Below, piece after piece: positions 51,824 through 63,084 of a stretch of DNA of 64,000 nt. A program made the translations under genes and the position numbers. The notes beneath the pieces are model-generated. The model was given only the letters and a program-made list of their open reading frames with translations, was not told the origin of the DNA and ran no database searches. How positions within the stretch are numbered: position 1 is the stretch's first letter; each line of letters starts with the position of its first letter. Origin of the DNA: Oasisia sp. SBJ-2009. Taxonomy: Eukaryota > Annelida > Polychaeta > Sabellida > Siboglinidae. The DNA lies in the NCBI GenBank assembly GCA_964017155.1, contig OZ024866.1:20446826-20510825 (forward strand), read 5' to 3'.

Positions 51824-54800
51824 TTAGAACTCGATGCGATACGCGGAGCAGCTTGCCTCGTGGTCCTGCAACTGGATGGTGCAGCGACTGGCAGAGGGCG
51901 CCACTGTGATCTTCTGCTGGGCGAGCTCGTCGTGGTGCAGCGCCATCCAGTGGCGAAGCGTGTCATTCTCGTACGTCGGGATCAGCGTCACCTCGCTCAG
52001 CTCCGCGTCCCCATTGCTGCCCCACGTCTGCTTCGCCTCGAGGAGTGCGTCGAGGATCGCGACGCTCGGGTTGAGCGCACTCAGCACGTAATTGCGCGCT
52101 CGCACCTTGCGGAAGAAGTCGGCGTCGACGTACTGCGCGTCTCCGTGGCACGGGATGTACGTGAGGTCCACGTAGACGGGGACGACCGGCGGGCCGCTGC
52201 GTGCCGACTTGTTGGCCATCGTGCGGCTAGTAGACGTCGCTACGGATGACGCTGGACGCCGGGTCGCCGCTGGCTTCGGGGCCGCCTTCTGTTGGACAGT
52301 GCTCGCGTCCACCTTTGGTAGGTTTGGTGCCGACGCGGGGCGCTGTGTCTTCTGGGTAATGTTTGACCTGCGGCGTGCCGCGGCGTCTTTCGCCGCGGTC
52401 GAGCCTCCGTTCTTCTCGTCTCTCTTCTGGTTGTTGTCGCCGCCGGAGTTCTCCTTCTTGGCGGCAGGTGGCGCCTTGTGCATCTTGGTTGCCGAAGCCG
52501 ACGGTTTTGTTGTCGTGTTCTTTTTCGTGTCATCAACAGGCGGTCTTGATTTGGACGGAGTTGATGCTAACACCTTTGTCGTCTTTGAGGCGGCGGTTTT
52601 ATTCTTGCCGATTGCTGTGTCAGACGGCGCCTTCTTGTCCGCTGGTGCCTTCGGACCGCCGGAGCTCTTGCGGGAAGCGCTCTTCTTTGGGGCCACTGTG
52701 GTCTTCTCCGGTGTCGGCAGACCCATCGGGTGTCCCCACGACTCGAGCGGGTCGAATCCGAGCGTTCCGTTCCTCTCGAGCGCCTCTCGCTGTTCCTCGG
52801 GATGGTCTCCGAGCGTCTTGAACGGGTCGCCGAAGGGGTTGGTGCACCCGCTGTCTGCCTTGCTCGGCTCCGCTGGAATGTCCGCTTGCGGTTGCATCAG
52901 GTAGCCGCCGTCGCCGCCGGTGAACGGGTTTGTCTGGTCGGCGCCGGCCTGTGCCATCAGGCCGGGCATCGCGTCGAACGGGTTCGTCTGCTGCTGGTGA
53001 GTGGCCAAGTCTCCCAGGAGGTCGACGGGGCTGACGTCCTTGTTCGCTTCCTCGGCAACTGGGCTAGCCTCGGGAGATGCCGACTCCTGTGGGATGACAT
53101 CGGGGGTGATGCCGGCGGCATCGTCTGCCGACGCTGCGCCGGCATGTGCCACAATGTCGGTTTCGTCGGCAGACTTCACAGGCTCGTCGGCGGCCACCGG
53201 CGAGATCTCCGACGAAGTGAGAGCGCCTTCTGCCTCTATCATTGGCGCTTCCTCGCGTTCAACACCTTCTGCCTCCGTGGCGGCGGCAGCCTCTTCCGGC
53301 ACAGTCTCCATCTCGGCACTGTTGTCGAGTTGCGGCACCGGTGACACGGCGTTCGGCGACATCGACATGTCATCGGAATCGGCATCGAGTCCGTATGCCG
53401 GAGCCGTGTCAAGGGCATTCGTGGCCATGGCCGCTGGCTCCGTGGTGTCGACTGTCAGGCCGTCTTGCTCTCCCATTGCCGACTCCTGCTCCAATGCTGG
53501 GGCTGCTGCAGCTTGGTCTATGTCTTGTGGCTGCATGGAGGCCTCCGGCGGTTCCTCTTCTTCATCGTGCAGCATCTCTTCTGGCATCTCTTCAAGTTTT
53601 GCCTGGCCTTCAACTTGCTGTGCTTGTTGTGCCTGTCCTTCAAGCTGACGGGTCTGTTCTTCGTATCGTGCCTGTTCTTCAAGTTGTGCCTGTCGTTCAA
53701 ATCTAGCTTGCTCTTCTGCCAACTGTGCTTGTTCTTCGAGTCTGGCTTGTTCTGGTTCAAGTTGTGCTTGTTCTTCTAATCTGGCTTGTTCTGGTTCAAG
53801 CTGTGCTTGTTCTTCGAGTCTGGCTTGTTCTGGTTCAAGTTGTGCTTGTTCTTCTAATCTGGCTTGTTCTGGTTCAAGCTGTGCTTGTTCTTCGAGTCTG
53901 GCTTGTTCTGGTTCAAGTTGTGCTTGTTCTTCTAATCTGGCTTGTTCTGGTTCAAGCTGTGCTTGTTCTTCGAGTCTGGCTGGTTCTGGTTCAAGCTGCG
54001 CTTGTTCTTCTAATCTGGCTGGTTCTGGTTCAAGCTGTGCTTGTTCTTCGAGTCTGGCTTGCTCTTCAAGTCTAGCTTGTTCTTCGAGTCTAGCCTGTTC
54101 TGCTTCAAGCTGTGCTTGTTCTTCAAGTCTAGCTTGTTCTTCAAGTCTAGCTTGCTCTTCGAGTCTAGCCTGTTGTGCTTCAAGCTGTGCTTGTTCTTCG
54201 AGTCTGGCTTGTTCTTCGAGTCTAGCCTGTTCTGCTTCAAGCTGTGCCTGTTCTTCGAGTCTGGCTTGGTCTTCGAGTCTAGCCTGTTCTGCTTCAAGCT
54301 GTGCTTGTTCTTCGAGTCTGGCTTGTTCTTCGAGTCTAGCCCGTTCTGCTTCAAGCTGTGCCTGTTCTTCGAGCCTAGCTTGTTCTGCTTCAAGCTGTGC
54401 CTGTTCTTCGAGTCTGGCTTGTTCTTCGAGTCTAGCCTGTTCTGCTTCAAGCTGTGCTTGTTCTTCGAGTCTAGCCTGTTCTGCTTCAAGCTGTGCCTGT
54501 TCTTCGAGCCTAGCTTGTTCTGCTTCAAGCTGTGCCTGTTCTTCGAGTCTAGCTTGCTCTTCGAGCCTAGCCTGTTCTGCTTCAAGCTGTGCCTGTTCTT
54601 CGAGTCTGGCTTGCTCTTCGAGTCTAGCTTGTTCTTCGAGTCTAGCCTGTTCTGCTTCTAGCTGTGCCTGTTCTTCGAGTCTGGCTTGTTCTTCGAGTCT
54701 AGCCTGTTCTGCTTCAAGCTGTGCCTGTTCTTCGAGCCTGGCTCGTTCTTCGAGTCTAGCCTGTTCCGCTTCATGCTGTGCCTGTTCTTCAATTCGTGCC

Positions 54801-57069
54801 TGCTCCTCAGCCATTAGCCGTGCCTGTTCTTCCAGTTGTGCCTGTTCGTCAATGTGGGCTTGCTTCGCTGCTAGCTGTGCCTGTTCTTCGATCTCCGCGT
54901 TATGTTCATCTTCCATGGTGTAGACAGGCTCGTGTGGGGAAGGTAAACCTTCTGGTGCGGTTCCACCAAACACAGCCTGGTCGGCTTCGGGGGCCAAAGG
55001 TGCGTGGATGTCGGCAAGTTCCAATGGTTTCTCGCCATAGTCCTGCTGCGCCCCGACAGCATCGTACGCGCCCAGTTCCTCAGGAGCCCCACGAGACAAC
55101 CCCATTGCTTTGGCCTCTTCAGCAGTGTCTATGTCCTTCTCCTCGTCGTAGCCGCCGCTAAACGGCTGCTTCTCATTCATGCACTGAGTCTCGTCAGCAA
55201 CCTCACTGACAATGGCGTCCTGTGGGGTTGCATCAGTCAACTCGTGGTCCTGAGCCGTGCTGGCGAATGCTGCGGTGTCAAACCGGGTTGGATCGGGCAA
55301 GGGTTCGGGCGAATCCATCCGTATGGCAGCACCATCGGGCACACGTTGGTCAGCCTCGGGCATGTCCGCCTGACGGATGACCTCCTCTGGAAGAGCTGCC
55401 TCTTGCGGCCTTGGCACCTCCTCCTGTGGTGCAGCGGCCTGCAGTTCGGCGGAAGGCATGGGAACAATCTCCTGCTGGCAAGGTTCCGCAGCCTGCTCCT
55501 TCAACTCCTTGTCTTTGTTCTTCTTGGGGGGTGTCGTCGGCGTCGTGTCCTTCGAACTCCCGTTCTTCGACGACGCGGATGGCGATGTCTTCCTCTTCGC
55601 CGTCGGTGCCGTCGACACTCGCTTGGTGTTCTTCAAGTCCCTCGCAGATGTCTTGGCGACGATCGGAGCCTTCTGGGTCTTTTTGTCAGCGGCCGCTTTC
55701 GCATCCTTGTCGACCTTGGGCGGCAAGGACGTCCTTGGAGACGGCCCCCTGGTGGGTCGATCGGCGTTCGGATGGCGCACCTTTGACTTGTTTGTGGATA
55801 GATGGCGGGATTTCTCGGTGCAGGCCGCGTGCTGCAGGATGTCGAGGTGCTTGAGTTTGTCCAGGCCCTCGAACACCTTGTACTGGGGGCAGTTGCCCGG
55901 GAACATGATGCGGGTGATGTTCTCAGTGGCACACGCCGGCCGCCAGACCACCAGCGCACACACCGACGTGACATTGGGCAGCGGGATGCCGTGACCTTTG
56001 GCGCCGGACTTCGTGACGGATGAGAAATTGGCGACGTTCTTCTGCCACTGACCGACGAACTCCTTCAGCTCGCGGCTCTCCGCGATCGGGTTCAGCACGT
56101 ACATGTCCAGCGAGCCGTGCCCGACTTTGTGGTAGAGGTTCACCGGCTGGATCGTGTTGCTCGACACGACGCCGACGCACGGGTGCGGCCCCTGTCCGAG
56201 GGCGCACAGGTTCTCGACGATGCGGTTCCCCTCGTTGATGACGTTCACCAGGAGACTCGCGGGCTTGTGGGCGCCGCGGTTCTCCGGTTCCGCGTCGCCG
56301 TTCGGCGAGTGCTTCGGCGCGTGCCTCTCGATGCTGTTGAAGTACGTGCAGCCGATCTCCGGGTGAACGTTCTCGTGCGACTTCCGCTCGAGCACGCCGC
56401 TCACGCCGAACAGGTTGTCCTCGCCGACGTGCGTCAGGAGCATGGCGTCGATGCGGTCGAGGTGGCGCGTGAAGTCCCAGAAGCACGCCTTGCGCGTGTA
56501 CCCGCCGTTCACCAGCAGGTTGAAGCCGCTGATGCCGAGCAGTGCTGAGTCGCCCTGGCCGCCGGGGAAGATGTACAGGGTTGGGTGGGTGAAGCGGATG
56601 TTCCCGACGATGTTCGACGGCTGGAGGATCTGCTTGATGGGGCGGGGCTGCACGAAGGAGGCAATGTACGCCGTGAACTGGTCGACGCCGCTGGTCTCGT
56701 CCAATTTCGCCGTGGCGTTCACCTGTATCTGCAGCTGCTTGCCGAAGCTCGTTTTTGCGACGTGTCCGGCTGACCACTCGCCCTCCGCCGCCGTGTGCAG
56801 ACTGAAGGTGGCGCCATGTGGCTGCTCGCTGAGGGCGTTCGCGACGTTGCCGTCTCGGAAGACCGCGGCGAACTTCTCGAAGGACAGCAGGCCATCTTGC
56901 AGCACCCAGCCACCGCTGCCCTGAACGGTGTGTCCGGCGAACACCAGGTGGCGGTGTCGGGCAGCTGTCTGAAGGAAGACTTGAAGGCTGCCAAGGACGG
57001 TTTGAACGGTGGGGTTGACTAGCACCTCCGCCTGGAGCAACTCGGAGTCGTGGAGCACGCTCCGCTCAC
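51824..57069 (-). CDS. futsch: MAP1/futsch-type microtubule-associated protein, partial (last exon)
   Basis: One very long exon of 5,246 nt with an acceptor GTGTTTCAG/GTGAGCGG at 57070/57069, giving at least 1,747 aa to TAA at 51824-51826. The frame stays open 97 nt above the acceptor but that part is intronic. Domain order: the conserved MAP1 N-terminal region (VLVNPTVQTVL, LYIFPGGQGDSALL, CFWDFTRHLDRIDAMLLTHV, LFPGNCPQYKVFEGLDKLKH), a Lys/Ser/Thr/Pro-rich basic segment, an acidic segment, a long Glu/Gln/Ala/Leu/Arg repeat, an acidic Ala/Glu-rich region with NPF motifs, a second basic segment, and the C-terminal MAP1 light-chain domain ending YRIEF. One giant exon is typical of MAP1 genes. 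Family members bind and stabilise microtubules and link them to actin in neurons. About 80 N-terminal residues lie in upstream exons not found in the window. Convergent with UBAP2L. Confidence 0.93.
51827..52183 (-). other. futsch: MAP1 light-chain C-terminal domain
   Basis: 119 residues starting VPVYVDLTYIPCHGDAQYVD, containing DFFRKVRARNYVLSALNPSV, AILDALLEAKQTWGSN and EVTLIPTYEND, ending CSAYRIEF. This is the most conserved MAP1 segment (actin-binding and heavy-chain-interacting part of LC1/LC2 in vertebrates). Confidence 0.94.
52810..52995 (-). other. futsch: MAP1 NPF/DPF motif cluster
   Basis: Three NPF motifs within about 60 residues (TNPFDAMPGL, TNPFTGGDGG, TNPFGDPFKT), the last overlapping a DPF. 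NPF binds EH domains and DPF binds the AP2 appendage in known endocytic proteins. Whether they act here is inference. Confidence 0.6.
53650..54890 (-). repeat. futsch: Coding repeat LEEQAQLEAEQAR in MAP1
   Basis: About 410 residues of 13-aa units LEEQAQLEAEQAR (39 nt) mixed with 6-aa LEEQAR insertions, then a block (about 53745-54050) of eight units in which LEAE becomes LEPE (two LEPEPAR, six LEPEQAR). In the LEPE block DNA copies alternate two variants (CTTCGAGTC and CTTCTAATC), so the true unit there is 78 nt. The frame is uninterrupted. Confidence 0.95.
55495..55779 (-). other. futsch: MAP1 basic Lys/Ser/Thr/Pro-rich segment
   Basis: Reads KSKVRHPNADRPTRGPSPRT through AKRKTSPSASSKNG and PPKKNKDKELKE. 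Basic, disordered and phosphorylatable, in the position of the microtubule-binding region of other MAP1 proteins. Function is inferred from position. Confidence 0.65.
55780..57069 (-). other. futsch: MAP1 N-terminal conserved domain
   Basis: About 430 residues that track MAP1A/B/S and futsch from LQTAARHRHLVFAGHTVQ to FEGLDKLKHLDILQHAACTE. The segment LYIFPGG through LLTHVGEDNLFGVSG (about 56585-56390) has the layout of a metallo-beta-lactamase fold, as known for this family. The metal-binding H-x-H-x-D-H is reduced to T-H-V-G-E-D-N, so catalysis is not expected. Confidence 0.88.
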
Positions 57070-58232
57070 CTGAAACACGACACGGGTCTGTAAGTAACAC
57101 AAGTTTTAACCCCTTAGACTTTATTTTTAACAGCGCTCGGAATCCCCCAAAACACTCAATCATCAAGATATTGAGGCACAGTTTTTTGCATTTTACTTTT
57201 CTATTTAATTTTGTAACACCACAAAGTGACTAGAGCATCAGACCAATAACAAACTGGTTACCAAACTAACTATATCGATAGTGATTACAATTTAATGTGT
57301 ATTATTTATTAGAACACATAATTATATTGATACAGTTTTGCTTCTCAGATATTGTTAATTGTACTGTATGCTTAATATAATGAATAAGGTGTATAAATAT
57401 AATTTTTTTATTTGTTCTAACAACACAGAGTTTGAATAAATTGTTACCTTACCAGATTTGTGCTTGTTTACATTTGCAAGTAGTTTTTTTTATAAGTTAT
57501 AGTATTTCCAACAATTGTTATTTTGCTGTGTTTATATAATATTAGTTTTGCAGACATATACCAACATGTAATTTTGTATAAAAAAAAATTAGATAGTTAT
57601 TACCACTGTCCAGGTCTGTTTTTGTTGTTGTTATTATTGATCACTGACAGCAACTGTTATTTCCTTACATTTCTAGTTAATATACCATTGCCCCGGCTAC
57701 ATATCTAGTTATTATACATGATTTTGAATTATCCCAGCTACATGTCTAGTTATTATGGATAATTTCCAGTCAGCCAGCAATTGTTATTTCCCAACATTTC
57801 TTAGTTATTCGCAGACATCTGGTGATAGCCTTGAATTTACCACAAATGACAGCCAGAATGGACATTTCAAACACATCTTGTAATTGCCTGTTGCCACCAG
57901 CAGTTTTTATTTCCCCACATTTTTAGTTGTTACAGCCGCCAATGAACTGTGCCACTAAGTTATTCGACTAGACATCACCAGTCTAGCAGCCTCTGCTGCA
58001 GTGGGGAGGTGGAGTCTGTTACATCACCCAGTATGATAATGACTCACAGACACGGCACCCACCACAACTGGCTGCCCTGTTATTTGCACACACTCTGGCA
58101 GTGGCAAGCCTGATTAACATTTATGACATCACCAGACACATACAGCCGGCAGGAGACGGCCATAAATAAAGCATCCAACCACTAGTGCCACTGTCTTGGG
58201 TACTTTCGCCGTCTAGCACAATTAGAAATCGG
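57070..58232. other. Region upstream of MAP1 last exon, probable intron
   Basis: AT-rich. Between 57640 and 57930 there are diverged repetitions of TGTTATTTCC(T/C)(T/C)ACATTT and TCTAGTTATTAT. No upstream MAP1 exon was found. Confidence 0.45.
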
Positions 58233-58545
58233 TATAAAAACCATCCATTTCTTACCACCAGCGCAGCCTATTGTGGTGGGTTGTTCACAGCGTTTTCCAC
58301 ACAGAAAAACAACATCTCATCAACTCGAACACTGGAGTAAGCTAGTCCTTGTTTATTTGAATCCACAACGGGTGTGTTTTTTAGTTGCATAAAAAGCGTA
58401 CATTTCTTACTACTAGCACTGCCTATTGTCGTGGGTTGTTCGTGGCGTTTTCCACACAGAAAAACAACATCTCATCAACTCGAAACACTGGAGCAAGTCC
58501 TTGTTTATTTGAATCCACAACAGGTATGTTTTTTTGTTGCAAACT
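58233..58545. repeat. Tandem duplication of a 155-bp segment
   Basis: Two copies about 155 bp apart share GCCTATTGT(G/C)GTGGGTTGTTC, GCGTTTTCCACACAGAAAAA, CAACATCTCATCAACTCGAA and CCTTGTTTATTTGAATCCAC. Confidence 0.9.
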
Positions 58546-59235
58546 ATAACTATTTTTTAAAGCTGGCTGTAATATATTTACCAGGCTATATATGTTTTTA
58601 TTTCCCATTCGTTTCTTATGATTCCGTGTATGCTTTATAATGTGTGTAAACACCTCTGAATGGTGGAGTCCCAGACATGTATGGCGCTACAGAAATGTCA
58701 GTAATGGTAACACGTAACAACTTACGCACGTAACAAAGGACGTCATTAACACAGAACCTGGTCAACGCAGACAATAACCAACATGGCATTTCCATCAGCA
58801 TGATCCTAGTCGAGCTCAATGATATTATAAATTGTGCTTCATACAAACAAAACCCCAAGTGACACAGAACCTTTGGCAAATGACAGCAGACGAGATAAGA
58901 GAAATTGCATGTAAATTACACATCATGTTTTAAAAATTTGCTAATAACATTGCGTCAAAGTTTCCGGGTAGAGGAGACATTTGACGTGGAAATGATCTTG
59001 TCAGTAGCCGCACTGGACTTGATTTAGAAATCTTGACTACACATGCAATACCATGACAATTTACCAGTTATATTCCATCATCCAAGTTACAATTCTGTTT
59101 ACATGTACTCCTGATAACAAGTGTCATGGTGACTGTTTTCTTGTACATCTGGTAAAGTGGGAAAGGAGAGCTACCAACTTCTGTTTAACTAAAAGTCCAA
59201 CTGTTGTTGTTCTCTTCCATCCCTGGAGGCTGGCC
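58546..59235. other. Intron or intergenic, no feature seen
   Basis: No recognised coding, repeat or RNA feature. Confidence 0.45.
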
Positions 59236-59286
59236 TCGGTGTAGATCCCTTGTAGATCCCTTGTAGATCCCTTGTAGATCCCTTCA
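59236..59286. repeat. 12-bp tandem repeat, 4 copies
   Basis: TAGATCCCTTGT repeated four times, last copy diverging. Confidence 0.9.
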
Positions 59287-59583
59287 GTTGTGTCTTCTCT
59301 TCCTGCTTCCACTCTGTCCTTGCACTCGTCTCTCTACCAGCCGTCTCTACGTCCCTCTCTCTCCCTCTCATTCCGCATTTCTGTCACAATTCCTCCTAAT
59401 TTCTCTTTACACATTCCTCCAAACACAGTCTAGGTCATCCTCATCTCCTTCTCTCTTCCACTCCCTTGGCGTGTACTTTCTGTCAGTCTGCCTACATTTC
59501 CCCCAGTTTTGCCATAAATCCATCCTACTTTAGCCATCACCTCATCAGCTTCTCCTTAAAACCCTCCTTTGCCCCACCTTCCT

Positions 59584-60529
59584 CATTCACCCCACCCTCC
59601 TTCACCCGCCCTCCTCCTCCCCCGCCCTCCTCCCCCCGCCCTCCTCCTTCCCCCGCCCTCCTCCTTCCCCCGCCCTCCTCCTTCCCCCGCCCTCCTCCTT
59701 CCCCCGCCCTCCTCCTTCCCCCGCCCTCCTCCTTCCCCCCGCCCTCCTCCTTCCCCCCGCCCTCCTCCTTCCCCCGCCCTCCTTCTTCCCTCCACCCTCC
59801 TCCTTCCCCCACCCTCCTCCTTCCCTCCACCCTCCTCCTTCCCTCCACCCTCCTTCCCTCCACCCCACCCTCCTCCTTCCCCCCACCCTCCTCCTTCCCC
59901 CACCCTCCTCCTTCCCCCGCCCTCCTCCTTCCCCCCACCCTCCTTCCCCCACCCTCCTCCTTCCCCCACCCTCCTCCTTCCCCCACCCTCCTCCTTCCCC
60001 CACCCTCCTCCTTCCCCCCACCCTCCTCCTTCCCCCACCCTCCTCCTTCCCCCACCCTCCTCCTTCCCCCACCCTCCTCCTTCCCCCGCCCTCCTCCTTC
60101 CCCCACCCTCCTCCTTCCCCCACCCTCCTCCTTCCCCCACCCTCCTCCTTCCCCCCACCCTCCTCCTTCCCCCACCCTCCTCCTTCCCCCACCCTCCTCC
60201 TTCCCCCACCCTCCTCCTTCCCCCACCCTCCTCCTTCCCCCGCCCTCCTCCTTCCCCCGCCCTCCTCCTTCCCCCACCCTCCTCCTTCCCCCACCCTCCT
60301 CCTTCCCCCCACCCTCCTCCTTCCCCCACCCTCCTCCTTCCCCCACCCTCCTCCTTCCCCCACCCTCCTCCTTCCCCCACCCTCCTCCTTCCCCCACCCT
60401 CCTCCTTCCCCCACCCTCCTCCTTCCCCCACCCTCCTCCTTCCCCCACCCTCCTCCTTCCCCCACCCTCCTCCTTCCCCCACCCTCCTCCTTCCCCCACC
60501 CTCCTCTTTCCCCCCACCCTCCTCCTTCA
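59584..60529. repeat. 17-bp polypyrimidine minisatellite, about 55 copies
   Basis: The unit CCACCCTCCTCCTTCCC has variants CCGCCC and an extra C in some copies. All bases on the + strand are C or T apart from single A or G per unit, so the - strand is a G-rich polypurine track. All six long open frames (Pro/Ser/Leu-rich and Gly/Glu/Arg-rich) are repeat translations. Confidence 0.97.
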
Positions 60530-61645
60530 GTTCAAATCATTATACCCTACTGACTTTAATCAATCACATGATTTCATTAGTAATATGTTATTATGTGGTG
60601 GACATAATTTTCGACTGCGATTACAACTTAGTGTAATGTGATACCATTAATTATGTTTACAACTGTAACTTAACCACATCCAACAATCCATGAAGTCCTC
60701 TGGGCCGCCCCACCTACTACAGCACAGTCTACTCCGCCCAGCAACCAGTAACCTGAGTGACATTCAACGGAAATCAATCGAGATATAATCACCCGACCGG
60801 AACGCAAAAATAACCAGACTGAAGAACACACGCGATAATCCAATACTCACGCACGACTGTAAGTCTACAATGGCGCACGATCACGGTAGAAATACCCATT
60901 TCAGCTATACGATCACGGTAGAAATAGCAATTTATAGCAAGCTACACGGTCACTGTAGAATACCAATTCCACTTGACCAGGGCATTAGCAGAACGGGTTA
61001 ATATCCTCGACAGTAGACACCCACTGGCATGTTGATTCCATTCTGCCCTCTCTGTTACTAATTCACACGCACAATGCATGTGCATAGATAACATTATTGA
61101 CCACTCCGTGTACCAGCTTGCTACTCCAAATGGACACAAGATGACATGCAACGGGACCTGTTTCAGTAATCCGAGTCAAAATGGGTCACTTACTATGAAC
61201 ATTTAAATTCAACTCCATATTAATCAAAACCTTGTGTCCTGTATGCGATCTGTAAATGGCTCTGTGGGCAGTATGTGCCATTGTGAGATCTGGCTGACTG
61301 GCACTGTATTAAAAGAGACTTTGAAGGAGTAGACAATGAAATGCACAGACAGTTACCTCAGACCAGGGCTTCATAACTTCTTAAATAGCTCAGGATCCAA
61401 ACCTCAGGATTATTCAGTGTTTTACACTTTATTCCCTGACAGACCTGTTCAATCAAACACTATCTCAGTTTCAGGGAAGCATCCAGCCATGCTGTAATTA
61501 ATGCGTGAAGACTTTGTACACAAATATCCACCACTATCTACAGCCAAGTACTCATTCATACAGCCAAGTGAACTGGAGCAATGTAAACAAATTTGCCAAA
61601 GGTTTGACATGGCAGCACAGGATTCAAACCCAGGTTCTTAGTCAA
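60530..61645. other. Intron or intergenic, no gene supported
   Basis: GATCACGGTAGAAATA is repeated at about 60878 and 60910, with a third diverged copy near 60945. A candidate - strand ATG mini-exon at 61218-61194 is treated under findings. Confidence 0.4.
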
Positions 61646-61732
61646 AGCCTGTGCCACTGTGCCAGCCACTGTGCCAGCCACTGTGCCAGCCACTGTGCCA
61701 GCTACTGTGCCAGCCACTGTGCCAGTAAACCA
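61646..61732. repeat. 12-bp tandem repeat
   Basis: CTGTGCCAGCCA repeated about seven times with one GCTA variant. Confidence 0.92.
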
Positions 61733-62514
61733 GGGCCACAACATCATGACCAACGATGCAACTTGCAGGTAAGAGAAAATGTCTGGCATAGAAATATCAG
61801 CGTAGTGATTACAATATGGAACTGCCACCTGATGTCAAAAGAGATGTGGTAGTTCCCAAATGCAATCATTCACACGCAGACTTTGTTTTAAACATTATAC
61901 CGTTGGATGACCAGTTCATCCAAATATCAACTCGTCTAACACGGGGAAACTCAATCACTCAACTAAATGTGTCAGTCTCTTAAATCCTTCAAGTTCGTGG
62001 ATCACACAGACTGACTGAACCCCTCTCGTTTATTAGGTGTGTACGTGTTTGCATGTGAGAATTAGACATCACCGACAGGACAATAGCAATCACAATTTCA
62101 AGCCATCGTCACTTCCTGTTATTAGCACCGAATAAAGCACTACTATAATGACATAAATACATCAAATATTAATAGTTAATTTCGAACATTTGCCACCCCG
62201 TTTAATCACAAGGGGCCTCATTGGTATAGTCAATCTGCCTAATGCCCCTTAGGCACATGATGAAAATGACAAGTCAGTGAGAGGGAGGGAGAGAAAGGGA
62301 GATTAATGGGGGTTGAGAGAGGGAAAGCGGATGGGGAGTGAGGGAGAGAATGGGTGGGCTTGAGGAGTGAGTGAGGGAACAGAAAGGGACAGAGGATAAT
62401 TCGGATGGTAGGACGGAAGATGAGCAAGAGAAAGTATCAATTGGTAGACCAAGAGACCATGTGTGTCCACCAGCCTTCACACAGGACACAAGTTGTGCCA
62501 GTCAAAAAATCTCT
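61733..62514. other. Intron or intergenic, no gene supported
   Basis: No recognised feature apart from a GA-rich stretch at about 62276-62390. Confidence 0.4.
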
Positions 62515-62960
62515 CGTTGGACACGTGTGTCAGAACATGGACACGAGCCAGACACATGTGTCAGAACATGGACACGAGCCAGACACGTGTGTCAGAACAT
62601 GGACACGAGCCAGACACATGTGTCAGAACATGGACACGAGCCAGACACGTGTGTCAGAACATGGACACGAGCCAGACACGTGTGTCAGAACATGGACACG
62701 AGCCAGACACATGTGTCAGAACATGGACACGAGCCAGACACATGTGTCAGAACATGGACACGAGCCAGACACGTGTGTCAGAACATGGACACGAGCCAGA
62801 CACGTGTGTCAGAACATGGACACGAGCCAGACACATGTGTCAGAACATGGACACGAGCCAGACACATGTGTCAGAACATGGACACGAGCCAGACACGTGT
62901 GTCAGAACATGGACACGAGCCAGACACGTGTGTCAGAACATGGACACGAGCCAGACACAT
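62515..62960. repeat. 31-bp tandem repeat with higher-order pattern
   Basis: About 14 units of GTGTCAGAACATGGACACGA followed by GCCAGACAC(A/G)T. The variable base splits units into ACGTG (G) and ACATG (A) types in the order G A G A G G A A G G A A G G A, so the right part is a four-unit (124-bp) higher-order repeat. Confidence 0.95.
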
Positions 62961-63084
62961 GTATAATATCCAGAAATACACACAATAACCCAAATATAAA
63001 CCCATTTTCTAAACACAACAGACAAAATATTCACTAAATATGCATTTTTGCCCTTCAGATTTATGCACGCCCATTTGCCTGTCC

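Noticed and set aside
51834..56924. Many + strand ORFs opposite the MAP1 exon
   Set aside because: GC-rich antisense shadows. The - strand frame is the conserved one.
57070..57166. Extra 32 codons at the start of the MAP1 open frame, beginning with two Met
   Set aside because: They lie upstream of a strong acceptor (GTGTTTCAG) and do not resemble MAP1. Conserved sequence begins after the acceptor, so this is intron.
59466..60641. 391-aa Pro/Ser-rich and 326-aa Gly/Glu-rich ORFs
   Set aside because: Translations of the 17-bp minisatellite on opposite strands.
62371..63037. Three overlapping 170-210-aa ORFs with repeated CQNMDTSQT / VSEHGHEPD words
   Set aside because: The 31-bp unit is open in all three frames, each giving a different repeat peptide. 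No conserved flanking sequence.
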